A DNA stretch of 64,000 nt from Streptococcus parasanguinis ATCC 15912 (GCF_000164675.2 NC_015678.1:1054001-1118000); one strand, 5' to 3'; shown: positions 1-7,721, counted from the first letter of the stretch. The notes: generated from the letters alone by a model not told the origin. Program-made: numbers and translations.

Positions 1-848
1 GATTTCCAACCGGTACTAAAGGTTAAGGTAAATTGTTTTGCAATTTTGTTTTTCTCATAGTAATCTGTAAAAGTAGTTATCACTTTATTACTGATTGAAT
101 CTAGAAAAGCATTACCTATTATTTCACCACTAGGACCAGTTACATCATAATGCAAACTTGTAGGAATTCTAATTGCATCGGGAATATCGACAACGACTTT
201 ATCATTTTGTTTTATCTCTAATTCATCAGGTAGTTCCATATGAATGACTGTTTCTGCAGGAGCATATAGACTGTTCCCATTTGGAAAATTGACTTCAACA
301 TTAGGATTTTTCACAGTAATTGTGTCACCTGTTTTTTCATAAGTTGTTGTACCACCTGATGAAGGCAATTCTCTTTTAGACCGTCTTGACCTAGTTGTAG
401 GTTGTGATTCAGTTTTTTTCTCGCTAGCTACAGGCACAGAGCCTTCGGCACTGGCTTTTGAAGTTGGAGAAGCTGACTCAGCTGGTGCAACACTAGTGCT
501 AGCTGGTGTTGCAACTTCATTTGATTGTTTTTCAGTCTTTTCCCCTTTAACCACATGTGCAGGGGCTTCGGCACTAGCTTGTGAAGTTGGAAGGGCTGAT
601 TCACTCGGCGTAACACTAGTGCTAGCTTGCGTTACAACTTCATTTGCTTCAAGACCAGATTCCTTGTATCTCTCGCCTTGATTCTCTTGTGCAACAACTG
701 AAATTTGTGAATCTGTATTATTCTTCACTTCGTCCGCATAAACGTTTCCTTCCACAAATACCAGTGTTGATAACAACACAGAAGCAACCCCGATAGTGTA
801 CTTTCTAATAGAAAAACGTTCTTTAGAGTCGGAAAATATATTTTTCAT
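1..848 (-). CDS. YSIRK-type LPXTG-class surface adhesin, N-terminal part (gene continues past left edge)
   Basis: The first 282 codons of a minus-strand gene are visible; the rest lies outside the window. Residues 12-31 carry a YSIRK/GS-type signal (FSIRKYTIGVASVLLS), with likely cleavage after VYA near residue 38. This signal class routes wall proteins to the division septum. Residues 60-140 are a Ser/Ala/Pro/Glu-rich stalk with two imperfect 41-residue repeats (STSVxPxESAxPTSxASAE), and a basic RRSKRE patch follows. From about residue 150 the sequence becomes a beta-rich, Ig-like adhesin domain (GDTITVKNPNVEVNF, then DKVVVDIPDAIRIP) resembling the fibrinogen/collagen-binding adhesin fold. 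The wall anchor motif is inferred, not seen. The ATG at 848 follows an AGGAAGAAAAAAGC ribosome site. Ligand unknown. Confidence 0.85.
   Translation of the reverse strand, partial: MKNIFSDSKERFSIRKYTIGVASVLLSTLVFVEGNVYADEVKNNTDSQISVVAQENQGERYKESGLEANEVVTQASTSVTPSESALPTSQASAEAPAHVVKGEKTEKQSNEVATPASTSVAPAESASPTSKASAEGSVPVASEKKTESQPTTRSRRSKRELPSSGGTTTYEKTGDTITVKNPNVEVNFPNGNSLYAPAETVIHMELPDELEIKQNDKVVVDIPDAIRIPTSLHYDVTGPSGEIIGNAFLDSISNKVITTFTDYYEKNKIAKQFTLTFSTGWK
420..663 (-). repeat. Two tandem 123-bp repeats inside adhesin stalk
   Basis: Two in-frame copies with a 123-bp (41-codon) period; for example AACTTCATTTG recurs at 513 and 636, and CACTAGTGCTAGC recurs in both. The copies differ at scattered third and second positions, so the duplication is not recent. 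It lengthens the stalk between signal peptide and ligand-binding domain. Confidence 0.8.
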
Positions 849-1425
849 GCTTTTTTCTTCCTAGTTAGTGTTAATAGTTTGTTTAAATTGTATCATATTA
901 CGCTTTCATAGGCAAATATTTAAAATTTTCTTCAATTGTTTTCAACACGTGGAAAATTTATGAAAATATTACAAATATCTACAATTGACAAAGAGCCGCT
1001 TTTCATCACCCACTACAGTTGACAAAGAGCCTATATGCTCTGCTATCCACCTCGGTTATAGTACATTTAAAATAAAAGTTCAATACTTTATTGCCGCTTT
1101 TGTCAAAAAAACTCCCCTAAAATCCTGCATTGTGGATTTTTTGTGAAACTCATTTGAAAGTTACAATATTTATTTTCCAAATAGAAAAAAGGAAGGGCAA
1201 AAATGTCCAACCTTTAATATATAGTTATCAAACCAGTTGATTGTTCATTGGGCTACCTTGAACAAGTAGATAAAACTTGAGAAGCAAATTACCTAGTTCC
1301 TCATTTTCTTTTTTAGATCAGAAAAGTAGCTAATGGACGAACCGAATATCTCATATCTACGATGAATCAAACGGGCCACTAGAAGAATTAATCCTTGCAG
1401 AAGCGAGGGGCTTTCTTACAAAGAA
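849..1425. other. 577-bp non-coding stretch with short direct repeats
   Basis: No supportable gene. It contains the adhesin promoter region near 850-900 and an AT-rich tract. Two direct copies of a TTGACAAAGAGCC block lie at about 986-998 and 1018-1030; read on minus, each is GGCTCTTTGTCAA. On minus, a weak terminator-like hairpin near 1183-1216 (AAAGG...CCTTT then T6) could end the antiporter transcript. The rest shows nothing I can assign. Confidence 0.5.
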
Positions 1426-3480
1426 CTATCGATTTCGTGCATACTCGATCATATCGTATGGAAGAGTGTTGGCACTTTCTCTTAGGGAGTAGCTTTCTAA
1501 TTCATTGACATTTTGACGCATGCGACGCGCTTGCTTGGCGGTAATCAGGTGTTGCGCTTCGTATTCAAAAATAATCTTACGCTCCAAATAATAGCCTCTC
1601 AACATTTCATCGATATTATTCGGTTTCACGCGATTAATAACCCGCTCCACAAAGGCTCCACTAGTAATAATGGCCGTCTCTCTCAGACGAGATTCTTGTA
1701 GAAAAGAGATCAAACTGCTCCTATAAACCCCTTTGAGGTCTTCCAAACTTTCGATGATGATTTCTGTATTGGCCAGATAAAGGGCTGCAATCTGGTCATA
1801 ATCAATGGCCTCTAACTTGCTGTCTTCTCGGGTCAACCAGTTTCGCAAGCCAGACCCAAAAGTTAAGATCTCATGAACTAATAAACGCAAGAGACGGAAA
1901 GACACCAAGAAGTAATAGGTTAAGCGAGACGAAAGGTTGCGATTGACCCGTTGCTCCATATTACGAAGATAGCGTTGGTAGACACGGTAGCCCCGCTCGC
2001 GCATCTTTCCTTCTTCGTAGGCTTGTTCCAAGCCGTCACTTTCAATACTCAAAATCAAGAGCTTCAGCTGTTCCCAGTCCTTTTGAATGAGCTTATTTTC
2101 TTGGCTTAGAATCAAATTTTCAATCCGATCATGATAGTTATCAATCGCCGCATACAAGGGCCCCTTGTGCTTACTATTCTTTAGGTCTGCTTCTAATTCC
2201 ATGACGACATCATTTAAAATCGCGATCTGCATCAGGTAGTTATTGGTTTCTTCCTTATCTTCTGATAATTTTGGAAGCACCACTAAGCCAGCAATAAAGC
2301 TGACAAGGGTAACTCCTGCCACTAAAAAGAGTAGGACGGGGTATTCTTTTTCGATTTTGGTTGGAATCAAAAGGATCGTCGCAATCGAAACTGTTCCCTT
2401 CACACCCGAAAAGGTCAGCAATAAGGCATCTTTCAGATAATTTCTCAATGATTTTTTTAGTCGAACCGTTCGAAACCAATAAAAGAGGTAAACCATGACA
2501 AAACGAATTAAAAAGAGCAAGGTTGTCAAAAGAAAGACAGAAAGAACTAAAAGAAGATTGTTGTAAATAGGACTACTTAAGATGGGCTTAGCGATCATTT
2601 CTAGTTCCATTCCCAAAATCACAAAGACTGACCCATTTAAGATAAAGTTGACCGTATTCCAGACGGTATGGCTCACAGTATCCACCCGAGCTTCAAGAAG
2701 GGTAATGTGCTTAAAGCGACTGGCTTTTAGGATCCCTGACACGACCACAGCGATGATACCAGACACATGGAGTTCTTCTGCTAAGAAAAAAGTCAATAAC
2801 GGGAGACTCAATTCTAATAACAATTCACTGGCAATATCACTAGCGCGAACACTCAAGAGTAAGGTTTGCAGCCAACGGTTCACAAAGGCCGTCAAGATTC
2901 CTACTGCAAATCCTCCTATAATGGAGATTCCTAAGGAAATCCCTGCCTCTCCAAGGGAGAAACTTCCGGTCGCAAGGGCTGCCAAGGCCACTCGAAAGGC
3001 AACTAGACCTGAGGCATCATTTAGTAACCCCTCTCCTTTTAAGATATTCGAAACCCGCTTTGGAAAGGTAAAGCGCTCAGACAGGGAAGCAAAGGCTACT
3101 AAGTCTGTTGGACCTAGAGCTGCCCCTACGGCCATACAGGCTGCTAAAGGAAGACTCAGCCACAAGGAGTGAGCTGCCCATCCCAAACTAATGGTTGAGA
3201 TAAAAATCACTGGAAAAATCAAATAAAGAATGATGCGCCAGTGCTTTAAGACAGAAGTAATATCTGCTTCTTCTGCCTCTCGAAATAACAGAGGGCCAAT
3301 GACCAAGGCCAGAAAGAGTTCTGTATCTAGATGAAAATTTTCTTCTGGGACAAAGAGGGCCCAAACGATCCCTAGTAAGATTTGAATCAAAGGCAGAGGA
3401 AGGCTCGGCACAAGTTTATTGGTGACATTTGAGACGATCAAGATCATCGAGAAGATCACTGCATAAAGGAGTAATTCCAT
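1426..3480 (-). CDS. Monovalent cation/proton antiporter, CPA1 (NhaP/NHE) family
   Basis: This 684-residue membrane antiporter probably exchanges Na+ (or K+) for H+ for pH and salt homeostasis. Residues 1-400 are a run of about 12 hydrophobic segments. Family signatures are GPTD at 123-126 and the ion-binding Asn-Asp pair in GLLNDASG (N154, D155). Residues 405-684 form a long hydrophilic, charged cytoplasmic tail, typical of NhaP/NHE proteins and likely regulatory. The ATG follows GGGAGGGAGGAAG. It is the last gene of a four-gene minus operon (radical SAM, methylase, 84-residue protein, antiporter), 12 bases after the 84-residue gene. The ion cannot be told from sequence. Confidence 0.88.
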   Translation of the reverse strand: MELLLYAVIFSMILIVSNVTNKLVPSLPLPLIQILLGIVWALFVPEENFHLDTELFLALVIGPLLFREAEEADITSVLKHWRIILYLIFPVIFISTISLGWAAHSLWLSLPLAACMAVGAALGPTDLVAFASLSERFTFPKRVSNILKGEGLLNDASGLVAFRVALAALATGSFSLGEAGISLGISIIGGFAVGILTAFVNRWLQTLLLSVRASDIASELLLELSLPLLTFFLAEELHVSGIIAVVVSGILKASRFKHITLLEARVDTVSHTVWNTVNFILNGSVFVILGMELEMIAKPILSSPIYNNLLLVLSVFLLTTLLFLIRFVMVYLFYWFRTVRLKKSLRNYLKDALLLTFSGVKGTVSIATILLIPTKIEKEYPVLLFLVAGVTLVSFIAGLVVLPKLSEDKEETNNYLMQIAILNDVVMELEADLKNSKHKGPLYAAIDNYHDRIENLILSQENKLIQKDWEQLKLLILSIESDGLEQAYEEGKMRERGYRVYQRYLRNMEQRVNRNLSSRLTYYFLVSFRLLRLLVHEILTFGSGLRNWLTREDSKLEAIDYDQIAALYLANTEIIIESLEDLKGVYRSSLISFLQESRLRETAIITSGAFVERVINRVKPNNIDEMLRGYYLERKIIFEYEAQHLITAKQARRMRQNVNELESYSLRESANTLPYDMIEYARNR

Positions 3481-3492
3481 CTTCCTCCCTCC

Positions 3493-3747
3493 CTAGCGTT
3501 CTTGGCAACAAGTCTCAAATTGCTGTTTTAACTCCGCAATCTTTTGGTCTGTCTTGGTTACATCCTTGTGCTCAATCTTCTTTTGGCACCGTTCCATCTC
3601 AAGCGCAACCAATTTCTTTTTTATTTTGAGCATCTTTTTGGTCATATGGGCTTCATCATAAAAACCGATTGCACGCTCGTGAATGGTTGATTCAACAAAA
3701 TGGTGTCTCAATCCTTCAATTTTATTTTTTAAATATTCTTTATCCAT
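3493..3747 (-). CDS. Conserved-looking 84-residue protein of unknown function
   Basis: I do not recognise a family. The product is small, highly charged, Lys/Glu-rich and predicted mainly helical (KKMLKIKKKLVALEMERCQKK), with a C-terminal FETCCQER containing adjacent cysteines. It has no signal peptide or membrane segment. The gene overlaps the upstream methylase gene by 8 bases and ends 12 bases before the antiporter start, so it is almost certainly translated in the same operon. The ribosome site is weak, which fits translational coupling. It could be a small RNA-binding or helical adaptor protein, but that is a guess. Confidence 0.7.
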   Translation of the reverse strand: MDKEYLKNKIEGLRHHFVESTIHERAIGFYDEAHMTKKMLKIKKKLVALEMERCQKKIEHKDVTKTDQKIAELKQQFETCCQER

Positions 3748-4297
3748 GACGATAGCTTTCTAATTTTTCAATCATGACCAAAAACGGTGGTTGGTTCACT
3801 TGATTCAGTGTCCGGTAGATGGTCGCTGTATATTCTTTTTGTGGGAGCTGGCTGACAAAGTCCAGCACTGCATCACGCTCGATGTCTCCTCCCTCATGAC
3901 CATAATAGATCATCAAAGCCATTCGACCACCTTTTTCTAGGCGAGCACAGATTTTTTCCATCGCTTCAATAGTAGTAGCCGGAAGAGTAATGACCGATTT
4001 ATCCGCAGATGGCAGATAACCTAGATTAAAAATAGCTGCTTTGAGGGTCTCCACATATTGGTCCACATGCTGGTGGCCATCTAAAATCAACTGAACATGC
4101 TGAAGCCCCAACTTTTCCAATCTTTCTTGGGTATTTACAAGGGCCTGTTCTTGAATATCAAAGGCATAGACCTGGCCTGCTAGTTTGGCTAAAAAGGCCG
4201 TATCATGTCCATTTCCCATGGTGGCATCTACCACGACATCTTCTTTGGTGATGACTTCTGCTAAAAATTGATGGGCCATTTCAAGTGGTCGAAGCAT
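3740..4297 (-). CDS. mnmM: SAM-dependent tRNA wobble-uridine methyltransferase, MnmM/YtqB family
   Basis: A 185-residue class I methyltransferase of the rRNA_methylase/YtqB Pfam family. The SAM-binding motif I is DATMGNGHD at about residues 24-32 after trimming. B. subtilis YtqB was shown to be the methyltransferase making mnm5U34 in tRNA from nm5U34, and this protein aligns by motif and by its radical-SAM neighbour. Start: a GTG at 4303 gives two more residues, but AAGGAG lies one base from it and 7 bases from the ATG at 4297, so I chose 4297. The gene overlaps the upstream radical SAM gene by 17 bases and the downstream small gene by 8. Confidence 0.85.
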   Translation of the reverse strand: MLRPLEMAHQFLAEVITKEDVVVDATMGNGHDTAFLAKLAGQVYAFDIQEQALVNTQERLEKLGLQHVQLILDGHQHVDQYVETLKAAIFNLGYLPSADKSVITLPATTIEAMEKICARLEKGGRMALMIYYGHEGGDIERDAVLDFVSQLPQKEYTATIYRTLNQVNQPPFLVMIEKLESYRHG

Positions 4298-5231
4298 TGG
4301 CACTCTCCTTTTCTTCTAGCTTACATCCTTGAGTACTTCCACGACGACGCATTTCAGTTTCAATAGCGTTTAAGACTTCCCATTTGTTGAGGCTCCACAT
4401 AGGGCCAATCAACATATCCCGTGGTGCGTCTCCTGTAATCCGGTGGATGACGATATGTTTGGGGATAATTTCTAACTGGTCACAGATGACCTTGACATAT
4501 TCTTCCTGGCTCATGAGTTGGAGTCGTCCTTCATGATAGTCTCGTTGCATCCGTGTATTGGTCATCAAATGCAAGAGATGCAACTTGATACCATCAATTT
4601 CATTATCGGTCACACAACGGCGAACATTTTCTACCATCATCTCATGCGTTTCCCCCGGAAGGCCATTGATCAAATGGGACACGATCTCAGCCTTCGGCAC
4701 CTGTTTGCGAATCCGCTTGACTGTTTCAACATAGAGGTCATAACTATGGGCCCGATTGATTAATTGAGACGTCGCTTCATAAGTCGTCTGAAGCCCCAAC
4801 TCAATCGTCACATGCATGCGATCGGTCAGCTCTGCTAGATAGGCCAAGGTATCATCTGGTAAACAATCCGGACGCGTACCGATGTTGATTCCTACTACTC
4901 CTGGTTCATTGATGGCCTGCTCATAACGCTCTCGAATGACGTCCACCTTATCGTGGGTATTGGTGAAATTTTGAAAATAGACCAGATACTTCTTCACATC
5001 CGGCCATTTCCGATGCATAAAGTCAATCTCTTTGTAAAATTGTTCTCGAATCGGAGCTTCTGGGGCCACAATGGCATCTCCTGAACCCGAGACCGTACAA
5101 AAAGTACAGCCACCGTGGGCGACTGTTCCGTCACGATTAGGACAATCAAAGCCTGCATCAATAGGGACTTTAAAGGTCTTTTCTCCAAATAAGGTTCGAT
5201 AATAATCATTCAAGGTATTGTAGGATTTCAT
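4281..5231 (-). CDS. Radical SAM protein, TIGR01212/YhcC-YtqA family (probable tRNA modification enzyme)
   Basis: A 316-residue radical SAM enzyme. The cluster-binding cysteines are in FDCPNRDGTVAHGGCTFC near residues 28-45, the spacing typical of YhcC/YtqA. Later segments (VGINIGTRPDCL, HVTIELGLQT, VSHLINGLPGET) are the barrel motifs. In B. subtilis the partner of the MnmM-type methylase is YtqA, which recent work links to remodelling cmnm5U34 of tRNA; I recall the name MnmL but am not certain of it. Upstream in-frame starts exist (5240, 5279), but an extended -10 box at 5239-5244 overlaps 5240, so 5231 is preferred. It heads the operon behind a terminator. Confidence 0.85.
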   Translation of the reverse strand: MKSYNTLNDYYRTLFGEKTFKVPIDAGFDCPNRDGTVAHGGCTFCTVSGSGDAIVAPEAPIREQFYKEIDFMHRKWPDVKKYLVYFQNFTNTHDKVDVIRERYEQAINEPGVVGINIGTRPDCLPDDTLAYLAELTDRMHVTIELGLQTTYEATSQLINRAHSYDLYVETVKRIRKQVPKAEIVSHLINGLPGETHEMMVENVRRCVTDNEIDGIKLHLLHLMTNTRMQRDYHEGRLQLMSQEEYVKVICDQLEIIPKHIVIHRITGDAPRDMLIGPMWSLNKWEVLNAIETEMRRRGSTQGCKLEEKESANASTT

Positions 5232-5267
5232 ACCCTTCATTATAGCAAAAAAAGAGTCGAACTCAAA
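5232..5267 (-). promoter_or_regulatory. Extended -10 promoter abutting the radical SAM start codon (leaderless candidate)
   Basis: Read on minus: TTGAGT (5261-5266), 16-base spacer, TGC then TATAAT (5239-5244), 7 bases, then ATG at 5231. A start point 7-8 bases after the -10 falls on or next to the A of the ATG. The promoter lies inside the 3' arm and T tract of the preceding terminator. Confidence 0.65.
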
Positions 5268-5282
5268 ACACGAGTCCAACTC
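5247..5282 (-). terminator. Intrinsic terminator after the PAP2 gene
   Basis: An 11-bp stem with two G-U pairs (arms 5254-5264 and 5272-5282, GAGTTGGACTC with GAGTTCGACTC) is followed on minus by seven T. It ends the ribU-PAP2 transcript 11 bases after the stop codon. Confidence 0.85.
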
Positions 5283-5293
5283 CTAGTTGTTAG

Positions 5294-5944
5294 TTATTTT
5301 TGCTTCCCTGTAAAGCGCCATTGAAACCGCAAGCGATCGTACAAGGGGTACTCAAATTGCAAGACAGCAAAGCCCAAAATCATACTGCCGAGAACGTCTG
5401 AAGGATAGTGGACCCCGACATAAATACGGGAGACCACAATGGTCACAATTCCCATAACCAGCAAACCTTGAAGACAATAGCGGGCTGTTTTATGTTTTAC
5501 ATGCTGGCCGATCATGAGGATCAAGCTTCCCAAAACAAGGGTAGACGCCAGTGAATGACCACTTGGAAAAGAAAAGCCTTTTTCCTCTACTAGATGAAGA
5601 ATACTTGGTCTCGGTCTCTGGTAGATATTCTTTAGAAGAAGAACCAAAAGACCAGTCAATACCAGATTGCTCCCCAGAAAGAGGGCTTCGCTGTACCATT
5701 TCTTACAGGCAAAGACAGCTAGCAAAAGACCCACCCAGATGACAATGATCTTGGTATCCATGACATGGGTTACCTTGGTAAAGAAGGCTGTCAGTGGTGC
5801 AGGCAGATCGCCTCGAATAGTAGATTGAAGCGCGCTATCAAAACCAGTTAATTGTTGCGGGTAGAAACGAATCACATACCCGAGAATGACAAAAATGAGA
5901 AGGGCGAAGCTTGCCTTCGCCCAATGTTGTTGTTTATTTTTCAT
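5294..5944 (-). CDS. PAP2-family membrane phosphatase
   Basis: A 216-residue protein with about six membrane segments and all three PAP2 motifs: KNIYQRPRP (KX6RP type), FPSGHS, and SRIYVGVHYPSDVLG. The family dephosphorylates lipid phosphates such as undecaprenyl pyrophosphate or phosphatidylglycerophosphate at the outer membrane face. Its start overlaps the ribU stop as ATGA, so it is translationally coupled to ribU; a longer frame from 6001 has no ribosome site. Co-transcription with a riboflavin transporter under an FMN riboswitch is curious, because a phosphatase acting on FMN could aid uptake, but the motifs do not decide the substrate. Confidence 0.87.
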   Translation of the reverse strand: MKNKQQHWAKASFALLIFVILGYVIRFYPQQLTGFDSALQSTIRGDLPAPLTAFFTKVTHVMDTKIIVIWVGLLLAVFACKKWYSEALFLGSNLVLTGLLVLLLKNIYQRPRPSILHLVEEKGFSFPSGHSLASTLVLGSLILMIGQHVKHKTARYCLQGLLVMGIVTIVVSRIYVGVHYPSDVLGSMILGFAVLQFEYPLYDRLRFQWRFTGKQK

Positions 5945-6492
5945 ATTTTTTTCAAAATCGGTTGCAAAAGAGTGTAGATCAATCCAAATGCGATGGCCCA
6001 AATCACTCCTTCGATCAGGTTAAATGGTGCAACCATTGCGGCTAAATAGTGGACAAGCCCTAGTGTTTTCGAAATATCATAGTTCATAAAGCGAGCATAC
6101 AAAGGGATTGCATAGACATAGTTCACCAATACCATCGTGATACTCAAGCTGATCGTTCCAATAATCGTAGCTAGGACAAATCGGCCATGGGTCCGTTCCT
6201 TGTTCCAAATCCATGCAAAAGCAAGAACAAAAACAAGAACTCCAATGATATTGATTGGTAGTCCGATCAAGGTTTCAAGCCCCTTATTATTAAGAGCTAA
6301 TTTAAGAACAGATCGGATCAAGGTCACCCAAACAGCACTTTTAAAATCCAACAAGACCAAAGCCAACAAAATGGCGATGATACTCAAATCAATTTTGAAG
6401 AAATCTATCAAGAAAGAAAATTGATAGAACATCAAAATAAAAGATAATGCGGATAAAACAGCCACTAGGGTCAGTTTACGTGTATTTGTCAT
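5941..6492 (-). CDS. ribU: Riboflavin ECF transporter S-component RibU
   Basis: A 183-residue integral membrane protein with six hydrophobic segments, matching RibU-type ECF S-components (VAVLSALSFILMFYQFSF at the N-terminus, then ALNNKGLETLIGLPINIIG). It binds riboflavin and works with a shared EcfA/A'/T module that is not next to this gene. The ATG at 6492 sits 7 bases after GGAGGA; the 5-codon longer TTG start at 6507 would place that site inside the gene. The FMN riboswitch about 220 bases upstream on the same strand strongly supports the substrate. Confidence 0.93.
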   Translation of the reverse strand: MTNTRKLTLVAVLSALSFILMFYQFSFLIDFFKIDLSIIAILLALVLLDFKSAVWVTLIRSVLKLALNNKGLETLIGLPINIIGVLVFVLAFAWIWNKERTHGRFVLATIIGTISLSITMVLVNYVYAIPLYARFMNYDISKTLGLVHYLAAMVAPFNLIEGVIWAIAFGLIYTLLQPILKKI

Positions 6493-6712
6493 AACAGGTT
6501 CCTCCAATTTTTTAAAAATTAGAGAAGCTGGAAAGACGTCTACCCCATCATTCTACTCTAAACTATTTAAACAAAGCTTAAACTAGAGAACATTCTAGTC
6601 ACTTTAGCTGGTCCCCATAGAAACACACCGCTAGTCAATCATAGCACCTAACGTTTTATTCCTATGCATCAGCTCTAAACAGATCAGAATAGCTGTCAGT
6701 CTATTCGTCTCT

Positions 6713-6941
6713 CGTCTTCTCCCATCCAGACTATACTGTCGGTTGTGGAGTCACACCACATCAGCTTGCGCTCGCGGACTTCTTTTAGAGTATGGAAATG
6801 GAGATTTTTCTTTTAAACGATACGACAAGCTGTAGGCATAACTTCTCGTTAAGCAAAGCTTAGCAACAAAGTATAAAAGAAAAAGAACATTTCCTAGTAA
6901 AAGTCACCGCCGGTCGGGAATCTCACCCTGCCCTGAAGACC
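6713..6941 (-). promoter_or_regulatory. FMN riboswitch (RFN element) controlling ribU
   Basis: On minus the conserved blocks are all present: CAGGGCAGGGTGAGATTCCC, then GACCGGCGGTGAC (6900-6938), GCGAGCGCAAGCTGATG (about 6760-6776), GGTGTGACTCCACAACCGAC and AGTATAGTCTGGATGGGAGA (6718-6760). A long variable arm of about 110 bases (6785-6899) separates the two halves. When FMN is abundant the element should shut off ribU. I could not single out a clear terminator between 6493 and 6712; hairpins around 6560-6600 and an AATTTTTAAAAAATT pair just before the ribosome site are candidates for the expression platform. Confidence 0.95.
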
Positions 6942-6946
6942 TTTTT

Positions 6947-6975
6947 ATGATAACAAAAAAAACCTGCCTAGGCAA
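6947..6975 (-). promoter_or_regulatory. ribU/FMN-riboswitch promoter inside the trmL terminator
   Basis: On minus: TTGCCT (6970-6975), 17-base spacer, TGT then TATCAT (6947-6952). The predicted start near 6940 coincides with the first base of the riboswitch aptamer. The -35 is part of the terminator stem of trmL. Confidence 0.7.
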
Positions 6976-6978
6976 GTT
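6954..6978 (-). terminator. Intrinsic terminator of trmL
   Basis: AACTTGCC pairs with GGCAGGTT (6961-6978) around a two-base loop and is followed on minus by a run of T with one G. Confidence 0.75.
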
Positions 6979-7024
6979 TTTGTAACGTTATGGATTACAT
7001 GGTTCGGTTTTTAATTTTTCGTCC

Positions 7025-7567
7025 TTATTTGAGCTTGTCGTGCTCATAACGATGACTCAACTCCAGCCCCTTAAAGCCCTGCTGGCGAAGCGCCTCATAG
7101 ACAATCATGCAGACGGTATTGGAGACATTTAAACTACGGACATGCTCATCATTCATCGGAATGCGAATGGCCTTCTCTTCGTACTGGCGCATAAAATCTT
7201 CCGGCAATCCTTTGTCCTCGCGTCCAAACAAGAAATAATGGGATTTCCCATCCTGATAAGAAACGTCCGAATAAGTCTGATTTGCAAACTTAGACACCAA
7301 GTGCACCTGACCGTCACGCGCTGCTTCCATAAACTCTTCTAAGCTATCATAGAAACGGACATCCAGCTTGTCCCAGTAATCGAGTCCTGCTCGCTTCATC
7401 TTGCGATCATCGATCGGAAAAGCCATGGGACGAATAATATGTAAGGGAGAATTGGTTGCCGCACAGGTCCGTGCAATATTGCCCGTATTTTGTGGAATCT
7501 GAGGTTGGAACAAGACGATGTGGTTTTGAGCTGCTGACTCTTGGTAGTCCAGTTCTTCAATATTCAT
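7025..7567 (-). CDS. trmL: tRNA (cytidine/uridine-34 2'-O)-methyltransferase TrmL
   Basis: A 180-residue SPOUT-fold enzyme that methylates the 2'-O of the wobble nucleotide of tRNA-Leu species using SAM. Diagnostic segments are [13 protein letters not shown] (about residues 26-38), [10 protein letters not shown] (about 112-121) and the C-terminal knot [19 protein letters not shown]. The length matches TrmL (formerly CspR/YibK). The ATG follows GAAAGAGAT. It is monocistronic, with its own strong promoter, a 120-base structured leader and its own terminator. Confidence 0.94.
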   Translation of the reverse strand: MNIEELDYQESAAQNHIVLFQPQIPQNTGNIARTCAATNSPLHIIRPMAFPIDDRKMKRAGLDYWDKLDVRFYDSLEEFMEAARDGQVHLVSKFANQTYSDVSYQDGKSHYFLFGREDKGLPEDFMRQYEEKAIRIPMNDEHVRSLNVSNTVCMIVYEALRQQGFKGLELSHRYEHDKLK

Positions 7568-7585
7568 ACTCGATCTCTTTCTGAT

Positions 7586-7635
7586 AAAAAAATAGCCACA
7601 CTGCCCGGAGTCAAGCTCAGCAAACAGCGTGGTTA
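7586..7635 (-). terminator. Attenuator-like hairpin in the trmL leader
   Basis: On minus, GTAACCACGCTGTTTGC (7620-7636) can pair with GGGCAGTGTGGCT (7594-7606), followed by seven T, all upstream of the trmL start. Such a terminator inside a 5' leader implies premature termination control. Weinberg and colleagues described a '23S-methyl' RNA motif in Lactobacillales upstream of RNA methylase genes that ends in a terminator; this may be a member, but I cannot confirm it. Confidence 0.6.
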
Positions 7636-7693
7636 CAGCTTCATTAACTTAACTCACAACAGGTTTGAGGTAAATCAACGAAGGTACTTTTTA

Positions 7694-7721
7694 AGTATAT
7701 CACTTTTGAAGCTCCTGTCAA
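7694..7721 (-). promoter_or_regulatory. Strong promoter of trmL
   Basis: On minus: perfect TTGACA (7716-7721), 16-base spacer ending TGA, TATACT (7694-7699). Predicted start near 7687 gives a leader of about 120 bases. Confidence 0.75.

Noticed and set aside
2582-3172. 196-codon plus frame opposite the antiporter
   Set aside because: Antisense shadow of a well-supported membrane protein gene; composition (Lys/Ser/Thr/Pro-rich) is that of a reverse-read hydrophobic gene.
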